The position numbers and the translations under genes were made by a program. The notes below the pieces were generated by a model. It was given only the letters and a program-made list of their open reading frames with translations, ran no database searches and had not been told where the DNA came from. A stretch of DNA of 64,000 bases, taken from positions 1 to 64,000 of the forward strand of contig CALUZS010000004.1 in the NCBI GenBank assembly GCA_944325355.1. Reading direction: 5' to 3'. Positions 61,973 to 64,000 of the stretch are shown piece by piece. The first letter of the stretch is position 1, and the number at the start of each line of letters is the position of its first letter. Origin of the DNA: an uncultured Parabacteroides sp. (GTDB taxonomy: Bacteria > Bacteroidota > Bacteroidia > Bacteroidales > Tannerellaceae).

Positions 61973-62773
61973 TTAATCCGCAGTGTGGTTTCTTTGGATG
62001 GAATATCTGTTTTTCTTCCAAAAATAGAAAATGCTTTTGAGGTGGAGCCATGTCTTTTTATTTAGTTTTGTGGAACTTCTTTGATGGGCATGTACCATCG
62101 AAGAAGAAGGTAGGTAGACGACTTTTTTTCCGAATTTCCAGCACCTGTGGCAAAGGTCCATATCTTCTACATAAAGAAAGAAGTGTTCATCGAAACCGTT
62201 TAGTTGCGCATATAACGTTTTTCTCAAGAGCAAAGCAGCTCCCATGCACCAATCTACTTCGGACGGGGCTTCGTTGGAGATGTTTTTCAACAGGTATTGT
62301 TGCACGGTGCCGTTGTTGCTGCCGTCTTTGCCTTTCGTGAGTAGCCGGGCTAACAGTATGGACGGGGAAATAAACGTGCGGGCGGAATATTGCAGTGTGT
62401 GGTCGGTATTCAGTAATCTGGGCGCTACAATACCTACATCGGGATGTGTCTGCAGATAGTCCATCAGCTGGTCGATGCTTCCCGGTAACAGGATAATATC
62501 CGGATTTAGAACCAGTATGTAATCTCCTTCGGCGATGGCTGCTCCCCGGTTGTTGTTGGCGGCAAAGCCTGCGATGTTTTCATTTTTTATATAGTTGATT
62601 TGCGGATAATGCGTTTTGATGTACTCTTCGGTTCCGTCTGTCGAGCAGTTGTCGATGACAATCAGCTCAAAAGAGCATGAAGGCGTTGCTTCCACATAAA
62701 GGGAAGTAAGCATTCTTTTCAATAGCGCGAAATGGTTCATCGTGACGGTTATGATGGAGAGTAGCGGTTTCAT
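61973..62773 (-). CDS. Glycosyltransferase family 2
   Basis: The start is set at MKPLLSIIT (62773), where the ATG overlaps the upstream stop (ATGA); two in-frame starts a little upstream lie inside the GT4 gene. The 266-residue protein has the GT-A motifs: ELIVIDNCSTDGTEEYIK near residue 37, LVLNPDIILLPGS (Asp-x-Asp equivalent) near 82 and FFLYVEDMDLCHRCW near 195. It is the last gene of the second glycan operon, which continues off the right edge. Confidence 0.9.
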   Translation of the reverse strand: MKPLLSIITVTMNHFALLKRMLTSLYVEATPSCSFELIVIDNCSTDGTEEYIKTHYPQINYIKNENIAGFAANNNRGAAIAEGDYILVLNPDIILLPGSIDQLMDYLQTHPDVGIVAPRLLNTDHTLQYSARTFISPSILLARLLTKGKDGSNNGTVQQYLLKNISNEAPSEVDWCMGAALLLRKTLYAQLNGFDEHFFLYVEDMDLCHRCWKFGKKVVYLPSSSMVHAHQRSSTKLNKKTWLHLKSIFYFWKKNRYSIQRNHTAD

Positions 62774-63873
62774 TCCAGACATTTTTTGTAATAGTTGATA
62801 TATTCGTTTGCCATTTTTTGTGAAGAGAACTTCTCTTTGATGAGCATCTTTGCTTGTTGTTTCAAAAGTGAGCGGTTCTCTTTTTCTTCCAATAGCTGTT
62901 TGCAATGGTTATATAACTGAATTTCATCATTGCAGCTGAATAGAAAATTTTGGAAAGGAGTGTTTTCGACAATCTCCCGGTGCGAAGGTATGTTTGACAA
63001 GACCGGGATAATTCCGTAACTCATGGCTTCCATGACGGAAAGTGGTAAGCCTTCCGTATAGGAAGCCGAAAGATATATGTCTGCTGCCGAAAGATAGTCA
63101 GCAGGCTCTTTCTGATAACCGGTAAAATGAATGTGTTTTCCGGCGATTTCTTCCAGCTCTTTTCTGTCAGGACCTTCACCGATGATGATAAGAGGAAAGT
63201 TTTCGCCTAACCGGTTATAGGCACGTATGATAGTACCTATGTTTTTTCGGTGATGTAATCCGGACAATACCACAGAAATCGGATTACCTTTTGTTGTTTC
63301 TTGCAGTTTTTTTTGTTCCTCGCTCTGTTTGTCGATAGACAACAGTGGCATTTCAATGCCGTTTTGTATATAAGGAATCGAGATGTTGTATTTTTTCAAC
63401 GTCTCGGAGAGACTTTTTGCACAAGCAACGACATGTTCCGTATTTTTTATGATTTGTATGTGTTTGTGTGTCCGCCACAGAGAAAATAGCGGTCCCAAAG
63501 GGTGTCTGGCATCGTCTTTCGGATCCAAATGGATTGTCATGACCGTTTTTGTTTTGGGAATCCGGCGTTCTATCTGGGAGTGGATTAGGTTTGCTCGAAA
63601 ACCGTGTGAATGCAATATGTCAAACCGTTCTTTCCGAACCAGTTCTGTAAGTGCTTTTTGGGCATAGAACATACCTTTCAGACGAGACATGTTAAGAGTA
63701 TGCACAGGTATTCCAGCTTGGATAAAATCGTCCAGCATGGAATTTGCCGGTTCTTCCGACAAGGTTATGGCGTGTACGTCAAAGGAGTTGTTCTTTAGTT
63801 CTTTAAGTAGGCTGAATGCCACTTTGACTAATCCGAATCCTTCCAATGTTGAAAATAAAAAAGCTATTTTCAT
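62770..63873 (-). CDS. Glycosyltransferase family 4
   Basis: The 367-residue GT-B protein has GFGLVKVAFSLLKEL at residue 12, the GLHHRKN motif near 210 and SYTEGLPLSVMEAMSYG (E-x7-E) near 272. It adds an unknown sugar to a cell-surface glycan. It overlaps the next gene upstream (63870) by 4 bases and the GT2 gene downstream by 4 bases, so all three are translationally coupled. Confidence 0.92.
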   Translation of the reverse strand: MKIAFLFSTLEGFGLVKVAFSLLKELKNNSFDVHAITLSEEPANSMLDDFIQAGIPVHTLNMSRLKGMFYAQKALTELVRKERFDILHSHGFRANLIHSQIERRIPKTKTVMTIHLDPKDDARHPLGPLFSLWRTHKHIQIIKNTEHVVACAKSLSETLKKYNISIPYIQNGIEMPLLSIDKQSEEQKKLQETTKGNPISVVLSGLHHRKNIGTIIRAYNRLGENFPLIIIGEGPDRKELEEIAGKHIHFTGYQKEPADYLSAADIYLSASYTEGLPLSVMEAMSYGIIPVLSNIPSHREIVENTPFQNFLFSCNDEIQLYNHCKQLLEEKENRSLLKQQAKMLIKEKFSSQKMANEYINYYKKCLE

Positions 63874-64000
63874 GAGGTAAAATTGTTTTTGTTTAGTTGT
63901 TTTTGTTCGGCAATCGAAATACCTAACAGCATCATCATGAAAAATCCCCGGTGGCTTGTGAAAGTTGCATCGGCAACACTTTCAATAAGGATATGTCCGA
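63870..64000 (-). CDS. C-terminal end of a probable O-antigen polymerase/ligase (partial)
   Basis: Only the last 42 codons are in the window: HILIESVADATFTSHRGFF, then MMMLLGISIA and a basic end with NKNNFTS. The H-IES pattern followed by a hydrophobic helix resembles the C-terminus of Wzy/O-antigen ligase membrane proteins. The gene runs beyond the right edge; its TGA overlaps the GT4 start (ATGA). Confidence 0.55.
   Translation of the reverse strand, partial: GHILIESVADATFTSHRGFFMMMLLGISIAEQKQLNKNNFTS

Overview
The window is a chromosomal stretch of a Bacteroidales bacterium (Bacteroidota). The evidence is the repeated promoter form TTTG-N19-21-TAnnTTTG, the weak Shine-Dalgarno sites, the gene families (CvfB-type S1 protein, rubredoxin-first rubrerythrin, PCMD/calycin-type secreted protein, LysM receptor-like protein, SPOR lipoprotein) and the purF-like/pepT/gcvT order. 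The genus cannot be fixed by eye; Bacteroides, Parabacteroides or a close relative all fit. Coding density is high. No tRNA, rRNA, CRISPR array, insertion sequence or prophage is visible, and most of the window looks like a stable core genome.

Layout. 0-5.9 kb: the SRP RNA at the left edge, then purF-like, pepT, gcvT, a ComB-family phosphatase and a Gfo/Idh/MocA oxidoreductase on the + strand. 5.9-7.7 kb: rplY, pth and an S4 RNA-binding protein on the - strand, a translation cluster. 8.0-9.4 kb: cutC, then about 600 bases without an intact gene that hold decayed coding sequence and a short promoter-to-terminator unit. 9.4-13.6 kb: envelope proteins, including an overlapping LysM-receptor/beta-barrel pair. 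13.8-17.4 kb: recJ-recQ. 17.8-24.5 kb: a + strand run of a YrdC-family protein, an undecaprenyl-phosphate sugar transferase, a ClC transporter, fmt, cbiA/cobB and a cobalamin adenosyltransferase. 24.6-26.4 kb: a secreted PCMD/calycin protein with a sorting-type C-terminus.

26.5-33.5 kb is a compact - strand surface-polysaccharide operon (Wza-like exporter, chain-length protein without kinase, Wzx flippase, LicD, WecB, GT4). 33.7-46.9 kb holds mixed housekeeping: cvfB, rubrerythrin, an S9 peptidase, a SPOR lipoprotein, type II pantothenate kinase, cysK, tatA-tatC, fabD, a MATE exporter, a 38-residue basic small protein, holB and a FAD oxidoreductase with a twin-arginine signal. 47-51 kb: rpsP, then a purine-salvage pair (PNP and an MTA/SAH/adenosine deaminase) with an M20 dipeptidase. 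51.4-57.6 kb: a Trp/Tyr-rich, Ser/Arg-rich secreted protein followed by an OmpP1/FadL-type barrel, then an M16 lipoprotein peptidase. 57.8-62 kb: DedA, MlaF, MlaE, LptB and a CPBP protease, with mlaEF and lptB on divergent back-to-back promoters. 62-64 kb: the 3' end of a second glycan operon (GT2, GT4, end of a probable O-antigen polymerase/ligase).

Envelope building is the recurring theme: polysaccharide export and priming, lipid transport (Mla, Lpt), Tat export, barrels, LysM and SPOR proteins. No complete new defence or mobile system was found. The best candidates for undescribed biology are the LysM-receptor/barrel pair, the W/Y-rich protein with its barrel neighbour, the 38-residue basic protein, and the promoter-terminator unit next to a decayed gene at 8.8-9.4 kb.
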